Shown: positions 17,161 through 26,178 of the stretch, in pieces | How positions within the stretch are numbered: position 1 is the first letter of the stretch | Layout: each line of letters begins with the position of its first letter | Assembly (NCBI RefSeq): GCF_003710865.1 | Contig: NZ_RHHO01000035.1 | Span: 1-62,972, forward strand | Origin: Brevibacillus borstelensis | Lineage (GTDB): Bacteria > Bacillota > Bacilli > Brevibacillales > Brevibacillaceae | Direction of reading: 5' to 3' | Length of the DNA stretch: 62,972 nucleotides | Made by a program: the position numbers and the translations under genes | Notes under the pieces: generated by a model | Seen by the model: the letters and a program-made list of their open reading frames with translations, nothing else | Told to the model about the DNA's origin: nothing | Database searches by the model: none

Positions 17161-17288
17161 GGAGTCCACCTCTTGTGGAAGAGACATTACGCGTATTTTC
17201 TGCCAATCACCACGGATTATTCCCGCAAGCATGCAGGGAGACAGTCCGGGGCTCAGAGCAATTTAGCAAAGATAGAGGAGGGCTTCTC

Positions 17289-18209
17289 GTGAAATATCGC
17301 AGATTGGGAAAAACAGAGTTGAAGGTGTCAGTAGTCGGCATCGGGACATGGCAATTCGGCGGCGAATGGGGTATGGATTTCTCCCAGGAGGAAGCGGATC
17401 GAATCCTGCACAGAGCCAAGGAACTGGGCATCAATCTGATCGACACAGCGGAGTGCTACGGCGATCACTTGTCGGAGCGGTTGATCGGCGGCTTCCTGAA
17501 AAAGGATCGACGGGAAGACTGGGTGGTAGCGACCAAGTTCGGCCATCACTTCCACGACAAGTTTACACGGACGAACAACTACAGTGCAGACGATGTATTG
17601 AAACAGCTGGACGCGTCACTTCTGGCGCTGCAGACCGACTATATCGATCTGTATCAGTTCCACTCCGGTCCCGATGAAGCCTTTGACAATGACGAGCTGT
17701 GGACGGTGCTGGACAAACAGGTGCAAGCAGGGAAGATTCGCCATCTCGGCCTCTCCATCGCCAAGAATGACAACATTCATCAGACAGGATCGGCCCCGAA
17801 GGTAAACGCCAAGACAATACAGGTCGTCTACAATCGGTTGGATCGTACCCCTGAGGAGCAGGTTTTCCCCGCGTGCATGGAGAATGACCTGGGGGTGCTG
17901 GCTCGCGTCCCGCTGGCAAGCGGCTATCTGAGCGGCAAGTACAAGCCGGGTTCCGTCTTTGCCGAAAATGACGTACGCCATAATCACGACCAGGAGCGCG
18001 TTCGCTCTTTGCTGCAGCAGGTCGAAGAGATCAAGCAAAACGAAGTGCCTGCGGGTACGGACATGGCACAGTGGGCTTTGGCCTGGTGCTTGAAGCATCC
18101 TGCCGTCACTGCGGTGATTCCGGGATGCAAGAGTCCATCTCAGGTGGAAGCGAACGCCAAAGCGGCAGAGCTGGTGAACGAGGACCATCCACAAGCGTGG
18201 AAGGCGTGA
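17289..18209 (+). CDS. aldo/keto reductase
   Basis: The 306-residue protein has the AKR beginning (YRRLGKTELKVSVVGIGTW), the catalytic Asp-Tyr region (DTAECYGDHLSERLIG), the catalytic Lys in VATKFG, and a late cofactor loop (IPGCKSPSQVEANAKA) that contacts NADP. Family enzymes reduce aldehydes and ketones with NADPH. The substrate is not evident. GTG 17289 is the likely start, after GAGGAGGG; the upstream open frame has no ribosome site. It stands alone. Confidence 0.9.
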   Translation: MKYRRLGKTELKVSVVGIGTWQFGGEWGMDFSQEEADRILHRAKELGINLIDTAECYGDHLSERLIGGFLKKDRREDWVVATKFGHHFHDKFTRTNNYSADDVLKQLDASLLALQTDYIDLYQFHSGPDEAFDNDELWTVLDKQVQAGKIRHLGLSIAKNDNIHQTGSAPKVNAKTIQVVYNRLDRTPEEQVFPACMENDLGVLARVPLASGYLSGKYKPGSVFAENDVRHNHDQERVRSLLQQVEEIKQNEVPAGTDMAQWALAWCLKHPAVTAVIPGCKSPSQVEANAKAAELVNEDHPQAWKA

Positions 18210-18297
18210 TTGGAAAACCAATGCCATTCCCGTTTGCAAGCAATAAAACAAAACTGTTTTTCAAGCGAGAGAAAAGTAGAAACAAGGTGGTGTTTTT

Positions 18298-18498
18298 TTG
18301 GGTACGGTAGATTTGTCTCTTTTGCCGTGGAATGTGTTCTGGGTGGGCATCGCGTATTTTAGTGTAACGGGAGTTCTTTTCTGCTTTGGCTTTCTTCATC
18401 TGTTTCAGAAGAAGACGAAAAGCGGAGTTCTTTTCATGGGCGGAGCCGCAATCAGCGCTTACTTCTTCTTGTCCTATTTATTTACGCATCACATATAG
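18298..18498 (+). CDS. small two-helix membrane protein
   Basis: The 66-residue product starts at TTG 18298, seven bases after AAGGTGG. It has two hydrophobic segments (about 12-33 and 44-62) joined by a basic turn (FQKKTKSG). I do not recognise the family. The strong ribosome site and the clean membrane pattern make it a credible gene. Confidence 0.6.
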   Translation: MGTVDLSLLPWNVFWVGIAYFSVTGVLFCFGFLHLFQKKTKSGVLFMGGAAISAYFFLSYLFTHHI

Positions 18499-18568
18499 CA
18501 GCGCCTCATGCGATCAAACAATAAAGGTATGGCATGGCCAGGTTGCCGTATCAGCGGAGGGTGAAAAA

Positions 18569-18603
18569 ATGGACAAATAACTGTAGATGATCAGATTCAA
18601 AAA
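18569..18603 (+). other. detached start region of the nucleotidyltransferase gene (one-base loss)
   Basis: A strong ribosome site (GCGGAGGGTG) precedes ATG 18569, but the reading frame is only Met-Asp-Lys-stop. If one A were added in ACAAATAACT (about 18574-18579), the frame would read MDKITVDDQIQKMEM and run straight into the downstream gene. This suggests a one-base deletion, or a sequencing error, at the true 5' end. Confidence 0.6.
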
Positions 18604-19455
18604 ATGGAGATGAGCTTTTTGACCGTACAAAAAATCATAGAAGATGTTGCGAAACATTTGCAAGGCGTACCTGGCGTAGTAGGAATCGTATTAGGCGGGT
18701 CCAGAGCTAGAGAGACTCATCGCCCCACTTCCGACATCGACATCGGCATTTATTATGACGAAGCCGGTGGTTTTGACGCAGCCGAGATCGGAAAAATCGC
18801 CACGAAGCTGGATGACGAGCACAGAGAAAACATCATCACACCTCTGGGCGCTTGGGGTCCGTGGGTAAACGGCGGAGGATGGCTGGTCGTTCAAGGGTAC
18901 CATGTGGACTTTATCTTTCGCGATGTAAACAGGGTCTCGCAAGTAATCGATGATTGCCTGTCAGGTTCTGTCACCGCGAATTACCAAACCGGGCATCCAC
19001 ATGCTTATTTGAATGTGATGTATATGGGCGAGCTGTCGATCTGCCGGATTTTATGCGATCCGGCCAAGAGACTAGCCGCTTTGCAAGCGAAAACCAAGCC
19101 GTATCCAAAAGCCTTGCAGCAGGCAATGATCGGGTATTTCATGTTTGAAGCATCGTTCTCTCTGATGTTCGCTGATAAAAACGTTGACAAAGATGATGTG
19201 ACCTACGTGGCTGGCTGCTGCTTTCGGGCGATTGCATGCTTGAACCAAGTATTATTTGCCAAGAATGAAGAATATTGCATCAATGAGAAAAAGGCTGCAA
19301 TGATGATCGACCGTTTTTCTGTCAAGCCAAAGGACTACAAGGCCAGGATCGATCAGGTCATTACCTTGTTGTCTGTAGAGGAGGCAAGCACGAGAAGAGG
19401 GGTAGAGCAGCTTCGGGAGCTGGTAGCTGAAGTGGAGCAGCTATTAGGCAGCTAA
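18604..19455 (+). CDS. nucleotidyltransferase-domain protein (aminoglycoside adenylyltransferase-like fold)
   Basis: The 283-residue protein has the pol-beta-type nucleotidyltransferase motif GGSRARETHRPTSDIDIGIY at about residues 34-53 (GGSR, then DID, the metal-binding Asp pair) and a third carboxylate in YHVDFIFR near 105. The helical C-terminal half resembles stand-alone nucleotidyltransferases of unknown substrate and those that modify antibiotics. No resistance phenotype should be assumed. As written, the ATG at 18604 has no ribosome site. The real start is probably 18569, cut off by a one-base loss. Confidence 0.8.
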   Translation: MEMSFLTVQKIIEDVAKHLQGVPGVVGIVLGGSRARETHRPTSDIDIGIYYDEAGGFDAAEIGKIATKLDDEHRENIITPLGAWGPWVNGGGWLVVQGYHVDFIFRDVNRVSQVIDDCLSGSVTANYQTGHPHAYLNVMYMGELSICRILCDPAKRLAALQAKTKPYPKALQQAMIGYFMFEASFSLMFADKNVDKDDVTYVAGCCFRAIACLNQVLFAKNEEYCINEKKAAMMIDRFSVKPKDYKARIDQVITLLSVEEASTRRGVEQLRELVAEVEQLLGS

Positions 19456-19570
19456 CAGTACCCGCTATTTGAGCAGAAAGCACCATGCGTATGGTAGTAC
19501 TCGCCCAAGAATTTGGAGTGGTATTGGGTGCTAACACATTCTTCCGTTAAACGGTTCTGATTGGTTTTTA

Positions 19571-19623
19571 TTAAAAAAATGGGCTACTTCTCAAATAGGG
19601 TGTCTATTTTGAGGTAGCCCATT
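19571..19623 (-). terminator. strong terminator of the pheromone/receptor operon
   Basis: An imperfect 20-bp stem (AATGGGCTACTTCTCAAATAG with CTATTTTGAGGTAGCCCATT) ends, on the minus strand, in seven T residues. It lies 20 bases after the peptide gene's stop. It may work in both directions, as the + strand also carries TTCTTA after the stem. The preceding stretch, 19456-19570, holds nothing else I can recognise. Confidence 0.85.
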
Positions 19624-19642
19624 CTTACATGTTAATGAAAAA

Positions 19643-19768
19643 TTACCATTCAGGATCTACGGACATGATGACAGATGGAGCCTTAATTAATGTTTGCTCA
19701 ATATCAGAGGATAAAGCAAAAAATCCCAAAAGCAGAACTGAACACAACAGCGTTAAGAACTTTTGCAT
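19643..19768 (-). CDS. Phr-like secreted signalling peptide precursor
   Basis: The 41-residue ORF has an excellent ribosome site (AGGAGGAG, 6-7 bases before ATG) and begins 20 bases after the stop of a TPR receptor gene. It has the layout of Phr/NprX/AimP precursors: a charged start (MQKF), a hydrophobic secretion segment (LTLLCSVLLLGFFALSS, about residues 5-21), and a polar C-terminal part ending SVIMSVDPEW. Such precursors are exported, trimmed to 5-10 residues, re-imported by the Opp permease and bound by the TPR receptor. The mature peptide is probably taken from the C-terminus, for example around MSVDPEW, but the cut site cannot be read from sequence. The peptide gene is intact although the receptor is interrupted. 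Confidence 0.75.
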   Translation of the reverse strand: MQKFLTLLCSVLLLGFFALSSDIEQTLIKAPSVIMSVDPEW

Positions 19769-19788
19769 AAAAAACTCCTCCTGTTTTA

Positions 19789-21030
19789 TTAACTATGATT
19801 GCATATATCTGAGATTTTTTCTATGATCTCAGATGGAATACTTCTTTCGCTTTCCTCAATTGACTTCAGTACAAATCCGACACAATTCATTGCCTCTTTG
19901 TATTGACCAATTTGTTTGAAATGAGTTGCACTAACCAATGTGTGATTGATTCCTTCGTCAAACTTATCAATCGAGAAATTATAAAATCCCTTAAGTCTTA
20001 AATATTTTGCCATCTTTTCAATACGTCTTGGATTCTTGATGGGAACAGAAGGGAAGAAAGTAGCCTCGGAAGCAATTATTTCGTTTACTGTATTTGTGTC
20101 TCCGAGGCGCAAGCAATCCTCTATGAGATCGACTACAATAGATATTCGACGTTCCTTATCTACAGAATGGAGCAATTCTTTGTATAGACTGATTGATTTA
20201 TCATACTGACCCTTCTTTGAATAGATCATTGCTTGTATATGGTCTTGTTTGAAATCAGCAAATTGACTGTTTTTGTATTCTTTCAGGTAAACCTCTGCCA
20301 AAGTTGTATCGTCTAAATACAGGTAGGAGCCGATGACCGCAGTTAAAGCTTCGGCCTTCATATGATTATCTGATTCGTCTCTATCAAAGGCAATTTTGCA
20401 AAAGTTTATGCATTCGTCGTATCTCTGTAGTGCGTAGGCATGTATTCCCATACGATAATAGAATTGAACGTAGTCGTGCGGATCTAGATGCTCAGTATAA
20501 TGTGTTAATTCTATTCCACGCTGGTAAGCTTCTTCAAGGCGAACAAAATCATCTCGCTCTAGTAAGTATCTATCTAGTAATGCTTTGGCAAGGTATCCAT
20601 GACTCCTTGAATAATTAATGATGGTCTCTAATAGCAGTAACTTCATTTTGGCATTATCTAAAGTAGTTGATCGCTGGAGAACAAAATCAAGAGCAATAAA
20701 GGTATCTATTTTGGGGGAATTAAATAAAGCTTGGGCGCTCTTTTGGGCTAAAGTTTCCAATTGGTTTTGGATGGATTCTTCTAGTAGCAGCTTTAATGTT
20801 TACGGATTGTCCGCAGTCTCAATGAAAGAACTAATAATAAATGGATAGGGAAGCTCTAGAACACCGCTGAGTTTCTTCCAGGTAGTAAAGGCTGGTTGCT
20901 TTGTTTCTCCCTTCTCAATTTTAGCAAGGACAGTCTTACTTACGCCTGATAATTCTGCCAATTGACTCAAAGTAATATTTGCCTTCTCCCGATACTGGTT
21001 GATCAAATCTCCAAGTGATAACAAAGACAT
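19789..21030 (-). pseudogene. RRNPP-type (HTH + TPR) peptide-sensing regulator with an in-frame stop
   Basis: Read through one stop, this is a 413-codon RRNPP receptor. It has an N-terminal helix-turn-helix (about residues 4-62: LINQYREKANITLSQLAEL, SKTVLAKIEKGE) and then TPR helices to the end (YYRMGIHAYALQRYDECINFC, MIYSKKGQYDKSISLYKELL). TAA at 20800-20802 (codon 77) lies between ADNP and TLKLLLEESIQNQ in the same frame. From memory, relatives have PETLK here, so a GAA-to-TAA change is plausible. The remaining 336 codons are open, so damage is recent, an error, or bypassed. The start 21030 follows AGGTGGTGTGG. As split, it gives a 76-residue HTH protein and an untranslated TPR part. Confidence 0.8.
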
Positions 21031-21052
21031 TTCCACACCACCTATCAAACTC

Positions 21053-21094
21053 ATTTACAATTACACCTTACCATATATGGTAAACATTGTAAAT
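21053..21094 (-). promoter_or_regulatory. nested palindromes upstream of the RRNPP receptor
   Basis: A perfect 16-bp palindrome, TTACCATATATGGTAA (21068-21083), is flanked by ATTTACAAT (21053-21061) and ATTGTAAAT (21086-21094), themselves reverse complements. It lies about 40 bases before the receptor start. It is a strong candidate binding site for this HTH protein or its own promoter control. Confidence 0.6.
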
Positions 21095-21231
21095 ACCTGT
21101 CGATCAGCTGTTTTTGTTCGGTAAATCCGATTATGGCAGAGAAAAAATCCTCTGGATGAACCAAGGGGGATTGTTAAAAAGAGCAAATCCAAAGAGAAGC
21201 TTAAAAACCTCATGCGAAAGATAGCCTGTGC

Positions 21232-21269
21232 GGCCGGCAGCTCTCTACAGGAGCTAAGCCGGCTTTTTG
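21232..21269 (+). terminator. orphan terminator hairpin before the MATE gene
   Basis: GCCGGC-AGCT and AGCT-AAGCCGGC form a stem with an inner palindrome, followed by TTTTT on the + strand. No + strand gene ends just upstream, so it may end a leader or small RNA starting after about 21095. The stretch from 21270 to 21553 has no convincing gene; open frames on both strands there lack ribosome sites. Confidence 0.6.
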
Positions 21270-21553
21270 TTGCCCTTTCATTCCATATCTGCAGGCAAAT
21301 CATCTTATTCGCCGCTAAACTATTTATTAATTTCTTGGACTGGCTTACAATAAGTTTTGCAAAAAAGTTAGTGCTGTTAAAATTTGCAATGCTGTTAGAC
21401 AAGGAGATGATCTCTGCAAAGAAAGAACAGTTTCATCTAGGTAGATCAGTTCATTTTGTCCTTAATAAGAATGCGAGAACAACTCAAAAAGCCGCTGGTC
21501 AACACCTGCATCATGCGGTGTCGCCTCAGACAAAGGGTTAGAAAGGTACGATC

Positions 21554-22930
21554 ATGAAATCAATCGCAACCAAGGCTGCAACCAAGCAGACGACTCCAAA
21601 AGACTTCAATCTCTTTGTATTGACCTGGCCCATCTTTTTGGAATTGTTTTTATTCATGCTCATGGGCAGTGCCGACACCTTCATGTTGAGCGAGGTCTCG
21701 GACAATGCCGTTTCGGCGGTTGGAGCGGCCAATCAATATATTTTTATCGCCATCTTGATCATGGAGGTTATCGGAAACGGAGCTTCCATCGTGATTGCCC
21801 AGTATATCGGCTCAAACAGACGGGAAGATGCGGCGAGAATTTCCGCCATTGCCGTCACATTGAACCTGATGATCGGCGTTGTGATCAGCACCTGTTTCAT
21901 CCTGTTTGGAAAATCCCTGCTCCAGTCTGTCAATCTGCAGGGGGAGATTTTGCATTACGCGCAAACCTACATTACGATTGTCGGTGGCGGGCTTTTTCTG
22001 CAAGCAGTCATCAATACGCTGGCCAGCATTATACGGACGTATGGCTATACAAAAGAGTCGATGCTTGTATCCTTGGGGATGAATGTCATTCACGTCATCG
22101 GAAATTACCTGTTGATTTTTGGCCATCTCGGCTTTCCAGAGCTGGGAGTGGAAGGTGCAGCGATCTCAACCGTTGTAAGCCGGCTCATCTCCCTCTTTAT
22201 CTTTTTCTGGCTGCTATACCGTCTGATGGAAGTCAAGATCGCGGTCCGGGATTACTTCAGCTTTTCCATGGAATACATCAAAAAAATCTTGCGGATCGGC
22301 ATTCCCTCCGCGTTTGAGCAGGTAACCTACAATGCGTGTCAGACGGTGTTTCTTTATTACGCGACACTCCTCGGGGCTGTCGAGATGGCATCACGGCAAT
22401 ATGTCATGAACATCTCTACGTTCATCTATCTGTTTAGCTTGGCTATCGGGATGGGGACGGCGATTATCACAGGCCGCATGGTCGGAGCCGGGCGGACCGA
22501 GGAAGCGTATAAGCGGGTGTGGCGAAGCTTGCGCTGGGGCCTGTTTTTAACCATTGCCGTTAATATTGTCATTATCCTTTTCCGAGTGCCGATCATCGAG
22601 CTCTTTACGGAAGATCGGGAGATAATCGCTCTGGCGACGCAGATCCTTTTGCTTAGCATACTGCTGGAATCCGGCAGGACGTTCAACCTGATCCTGATCA
22701 ACTCCTTGCGCGCGGCAGGGGATGCCAAATTTCCGGTTTATATGGGGCTGCTGTCGATGGTCTGCATGAGCCTGCCGCTCGGCTATTATCTCGCATTTTC
22801 GCTCGATCTGGGCTTGGCGGGAATCTGGCTGGCGATTGCGGCAGATGAGTGGATGCGCGGAATCATCATGTTTTTCCGCTGGAGAAGCAGAGCGTGGGAA
22901 CAAAAGTCTTTGGTGCATCCATCTGCGTAA
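21554..22930 (+). CDS. MATE family multidrug/Na+ or H+ antiporter
   Basis: The 458-residue membrane protein has twelve predicted helices in two related halves and MATE phrases: LFLFMLMGSADTFMLSEVSDNAVSAVG early, and IPSAFEQVTYNACQ at the start of the second half. MATE proteins expel cationic drugs using ion gradients; the substrate cannot be read here. A site GAAAGGTACGATC precedes ATG. It is not clearly in an operon, with 69 bases to the next gene. Confidence 0.9.
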   Translation: MKSIATKAATKQTTPKDFNLFVLTWPIFLELFLFMLMGSADTFMLSEVSDNAVSAVGAANQYIFIAILIMEVIGNGASIVIAQYIGSNRREDAARISAIAVTLNLMIGVVISTCFILFGKSLLQSVNLQGEILHYAQTYITIVGGGLFLQAVINTLASIIRTYGYTKESMLVSLGMNVIHVIGNYLLIFGHLGFPELGVEGAAISTVVSRLISLFIFFWLLYRLMEVKIAVRDYFSFSMEYIKKILRIGIPSAFEQVTYNACQTVFLYYATLLGAVEMASRQYVMNISTFIYLFSLAIGMGTAIITGRMVGAGRTEEAYKRVWRSLRWGLFLTIAVNIVIILFRVPIIELFTEDREIIALATQILLLSILLESGRTFNLILINSLRAAGDAKFPVYMGLLSMVCMSLPLGYYLAFSLDLGLAGIWLAIAADEWMRGIIMFFRWRSRAWEQKSLVHPSA

Positions 22931-22999
22931 AGCGGCTGACCGTGAAAAGATGGTAAGATAGAGATGGCGACCAAAGTTTGATAGAGGAGTGAACCTGTT

Positions 23000-23359
23000 A
23001 TGGATAAAGTAATGTTTATCGAGATCGGGATGGGGGTTGATTTGCACGGCCAAAACGTGACAAAAGCAGCCGTGAGAGCGGTGCAAAATGCAATCCACCA
23101 CAACTCGATGCCGGGTCTGCGATCTGTATTGCCGAATCATGACATCAACATGATGAAAGTAAACGTCAGACTCGCTGTGCCGGCTGACATGGACAAGCTG
23201 GATTTGGCTGCCGTTCGTGCAGAATTGCCATACGGCGAAGTCACCTTTGACGTTGTCGAGGGAGGCATGCTCACGAGCAGCGGTGTCGTCCTTGCTGACA
23301 AGGAGGATAAAAATGATCTCGCTTATGTGGTCATCGCTTCTGTGGAAGTAGGCTATTGA
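23000..23359 (+). CDS. Lin0512 family protein
   Basis: The 119-residue protein matches the small Lin0512 family (FIEIGMGVDLHGQNVTKAAV, then NSMPGLRSVLP). Members form compact alpha/beta oligomers of unknown function. Ribosome site AGAGGAGTG precedes ATG. It lies 69 bases after the MATE gene and is followed by a terminator at 23415-23454. Confidence 0.85.
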   Translation: MDKVMFIEIGMGVDLHGQNVTKAAVRAVQNAIHHNSMPGLRSVLPNHDINMMKVNVRLAVPADMDKLDLAAVRAELPYGEVTFDVVEGGMLTSSGVVLADKEDKNDLAYVVIASVEVGY

Positions 23360-23414
23360 GCGGCTGCCTGCAGCCTTACAAGGAAAAACCATTTTCCTAT
23401 TTGGAAGGGAAAGG

Positions 23415-23454
23415 AAGAACCCGGTGATGCGTTATACCGCCGGGTTCTTTTTAT
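23415..23454 (+). terminator. Rho-independent terminator (convergent genes)
   Basis: GAACCCGG pairs with CCGGGTTC around a 16-base loop and TTTTTA follows. It ends the Lin0512 transcript and overlaps the last codons of the convergent LysR gene. Confidence 0.8.
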
Positions 23455-24382
23455 TTGTTGCCTGTGAAGCGGCAACTTCCTGCAAAACGGGAGGTGCAGC
23501 TGCTCCTTGCTGCATATCGGTAAAATATTTCACGACAAACTCCCGGAACTTCTTAGCTGCCTTGGAGAGATAGCGCTTTTCATGCCACGCAAGCTGGTAC
23601 GTTCGCTGACAAACCGGGCTTTCAATATCCAGCTTGATCAATGGAGATTTCTTGTCGGTTTTGCATGCGCCCACAAAAGCGACGCCGAGTCCTGCCTGAA
23701 CAAGGCTGCTGATCGCGGATGGCTCATCAACCTCGCAGACGACATTGGGTTTGAACCCTGCCTGAAGACAGAACTCATCATTCATTTTCCGAAAAGGAAA
23801 GCTCTCCTTGTACCCGACAAATGGATCATGGGCCACCTCGCTCAACGATACGCTTTTTCTAGAAGCCAACCGATGCCCAGGAGGCACCGCCAAAAACACC
23901 TCCTCCTTCAGTACGGGCAATTGATGAATGCCCGCACCTTCAATAGGAACGGCAGTAAAACAAAAATCGACATCGCCGTTTTCCATAAGACGCGACATTT
24001 CCTCCAGAGAAGCTTGTGTGATCCGAAAATTCACGTTTGGGTGCAGAGCCAGAAAAGCACCTAGCGGCTCAGACAAGCGATGCAAGGTAGGAGTCGCTAC
24101 ATAAATGCTGCCGCGCTCCATCCCCGCCATATCGGCCACCTCTCTGCGCCCTTCTTCCAGTGCAGTCAGCGCCGTTTCCACCTTTTTCAAAAATGCCTGA
24201 CCGAACATATTGAGGCGGATTTGTCTGCCTTGACGGTCGAACAACGGAACGCCGAGATCCTCTTCAAGCCGTGAAATCGTCTTGCTGAGGGCAGGCTGTG
24301 CAATGCGCAGCTCTTGGGCCGCCTTCGTCATATGCTCAAGTCTGGCAACTGTCCGAAAGTAGTGCAGCTGCAGCAGTTCCAT
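23432..24382 (-). CDS. LysR family transcriptional regulator
   Basis: The protein of about 316 residues has the LysR winged HTH (LQLHYFRTVARLEHMTKAAQ, AQPALSKTISRLEEDLGVPLF, residues 4-52) and a periplasmic-binding-like effector domain. It lies divergently from a damaged MFS transporter gene, the usual regulator-target layout. The gap 24395-24578 has TA-rich palindromic stretches (around 24415-24445) where LysR proteins bind. Its target is probably the MFS gene. Start ATG 24382 is nine bases after GGGGTG; ATG 24394 is an alternative. Confidence 0.9.
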   Translation of the reverse strand: MELLQLHYFRTVARLEHMTKAAQELRIAQPALSKTISRLEEDLGVPLFDRQGRQIRLNMFGQAFLKKVETALTALEEGRREVADMAGMERGSIYVATPTLHRLSEPLGAFLALHPNVNFRITQASLEEMSRLMENGDVDFCFTAVPIEGAGIHQLPVLKEEVFLAVPPGHRLASRKSVSLSEVAHDPFVGYKESFPFRKMNDEFCLQAGFKPNVVCEVDEPSAISSLVQAGLGVAFVGACKTDKKSPLIKLDIESPVCQRTYQLAWHEKRYLSKAAKKFREFVVKYFTDMQQGAAAPPVLQEVAASQATNKKNPAV

Positions 24383-24578
24383 ATCATCTATCACCCCGGA
24401 TTCATATCCCCCAGTATATGTAGAGATATATTAATAAATATTTTTATTTCTATAGTATCGATTGTAGAATAAATCGTGCGAGACGACAACAGTGAAACAA
24501 CCTGGTGAAACCGTGCATGTAGAGGACACACAAAGGTGACGCACATCAGAACAATCTGAAAGAAAGGGGAGTTTACCC

Positions 24579-25964
24579 ATAAACAAGATTGATGTACATC
24601 AAGCGGGAGAAAAATTGATTCGACTATTGGCTGTCACGCTCGTCATCTCAGTGATGAGCGCGACTATGTTCAATATCGTTCTGCCTGAGATCAGATCTGA
24701 TTTTCAACTTTCCTTCGCGCAGGTCAGCTGGGTGTCGGTCTCGTACATGCTGATTTATGCGATCGGAAGCGTCACGTATGGCAAACTGGCGGACACATAA
24801 AGGCTGAAAAGCTTGCTCACCTTTGGACTGGCAGCCTTTGCAGTTGGCTCGATGATCGGTCTGGCCGCACAAGCATTTTGGATGGTTCTGCTTGGACGGA
24901 TTTTACAGGCAGTAGGGGCTTCGGTTATTCCGGCAACAGGCATGATCATACCGATCCGCTATTTTCCACCGGAGAGCAGGGGACGCGCTCTGGGCATATC
25001 TGCTACGGGACTTGCGCTGGGTGGGGCGCTTGCGCCAATTGTAGCGGCGTTCGTTGCTAGCTTTGTCCATTGGCGGTGGCTGTTCTGTATCCCTCTTCTC
25101 ACCCTTATTACGCTCCCGTTTTATCGAAAGTATTTGGACGATGAGCCCGGACGGAAAGGCAAACTGGATTGGATCGGCGCTGGTTTGCTGGCAGGAACGG
25201 TGGCTCTGGTGCTTTTGGCTGTTACGAATGGAGGATGGATGCTCGCATTGGCTGGAGCCATCTTGCTTGCCTTGTTTTTGCTTCACATCCATCGTTCAAC
25301 CGAGCCTTTTGTCCAACCGAGACTGTTTGCAAACAAAAGCTACTCGCTCATGCTCGTGCTTGCTTTTCTGGCAAGCGGAATCGGCTACGCGCTTCCTTTT
25401 CTAAGCCCGCAGATGCTGTCCCAACTGAATCAACTCGCTCCCGGAGTCGTCGGTTTTGTCATGGTGCCGGCCGCTATCTCGGCGGCCATTCTGGGAAGGA
25501 CTGGCGGGAAGCTGGCAGATTCAAAAGGAAATCCCTTTTTGTTCTATACGGCTACGGCATTGCTCTTTATCTGCTTTGTCCTGCTGTCATTCTTTGCCGG
25601 GTTCTCCCCGGTCCTTATCGCCGTCATTCTCATCTTCGGCAATGTGGGCCAGACGTTCATTTTAATTGCACTATCCAATACGACCTCCAAACTGCTGCCT
25701 AAGGATCAGGTTGGGGTCGGCATGGGAATGATGTCTCTCTTGAACTTTATCGCTGGAGCTGTTTTTGCAAGTGTTTACAGCAAAATCGTCGATCTGGGGA
25801 GCGGCTCCGCCGGTAACGTGATCGTTGCCCCTTTATCCGGCGAGGCATCTGTCTACAGCAGCATCTATTTTGTCTTGGCGTGTCTGTACATCGCCATGGT
25901 GTCGATTTACTTCACATTGATGAGAAAAACGAGTCAGGCAGGAAAGCTTCATGCGGATGCCTGA
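24579..25964 (+). pseudogene. MFS drug/solute transporter with in-frame stop and altered start
   Basis: Across one stop this is a 462-codon, twelve- to fourteen-helix major facilitator of the DHA2-like group (SATMFNIVLPEI, SYMLIYAIGSVTYGKLADT, then RLKSLLTFGLAAFAVGS). TAA at 24798-24800 falls in the A-loop motif after helix 2, with the frame otherwise continuous. The best ribosome site (AAGGGGAG) precedes ATA (24579), where ATG would give MNKIDVHQAGEKLIRLL, so the start also seems mutated. TTG 24615 after CGGGAG is a possible start, but it does not rescue the stop. It faces a LysR gene, its probable regulator. Confidence 0.8.
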
Positions 25965-26178
25965 TGACGGGAATTCGTGTACCCGTGAACGCAACACAAT
26001 CGTAGAGCAAGAAAGGCAAAGAGAGGATGAAGATCATGAAAGGAAGACCTGTCTGGTCATCATTCTTGCTTAGCTGTTTCCAGAGAAGACGCTTATCGAT
26101 TTTATCCGGCTTGTTCTGACGAGCGTGAAATAATTCGGATCGGGAATAACGGCGGCGGTCAGATAAGGGGGATACAAG

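Noticed and set aside
21400..21553. Riboswitch upstream of the MATE gene
   Set aside because: I looked for known leader signatures and saw none; only the orphan terminator is clear.
26037..26120. A 27-codon ORF after the damaged MFS gene
   Set aside because: Short, basic, unlike known peptides, and no second support beyond a modest ribosome site.
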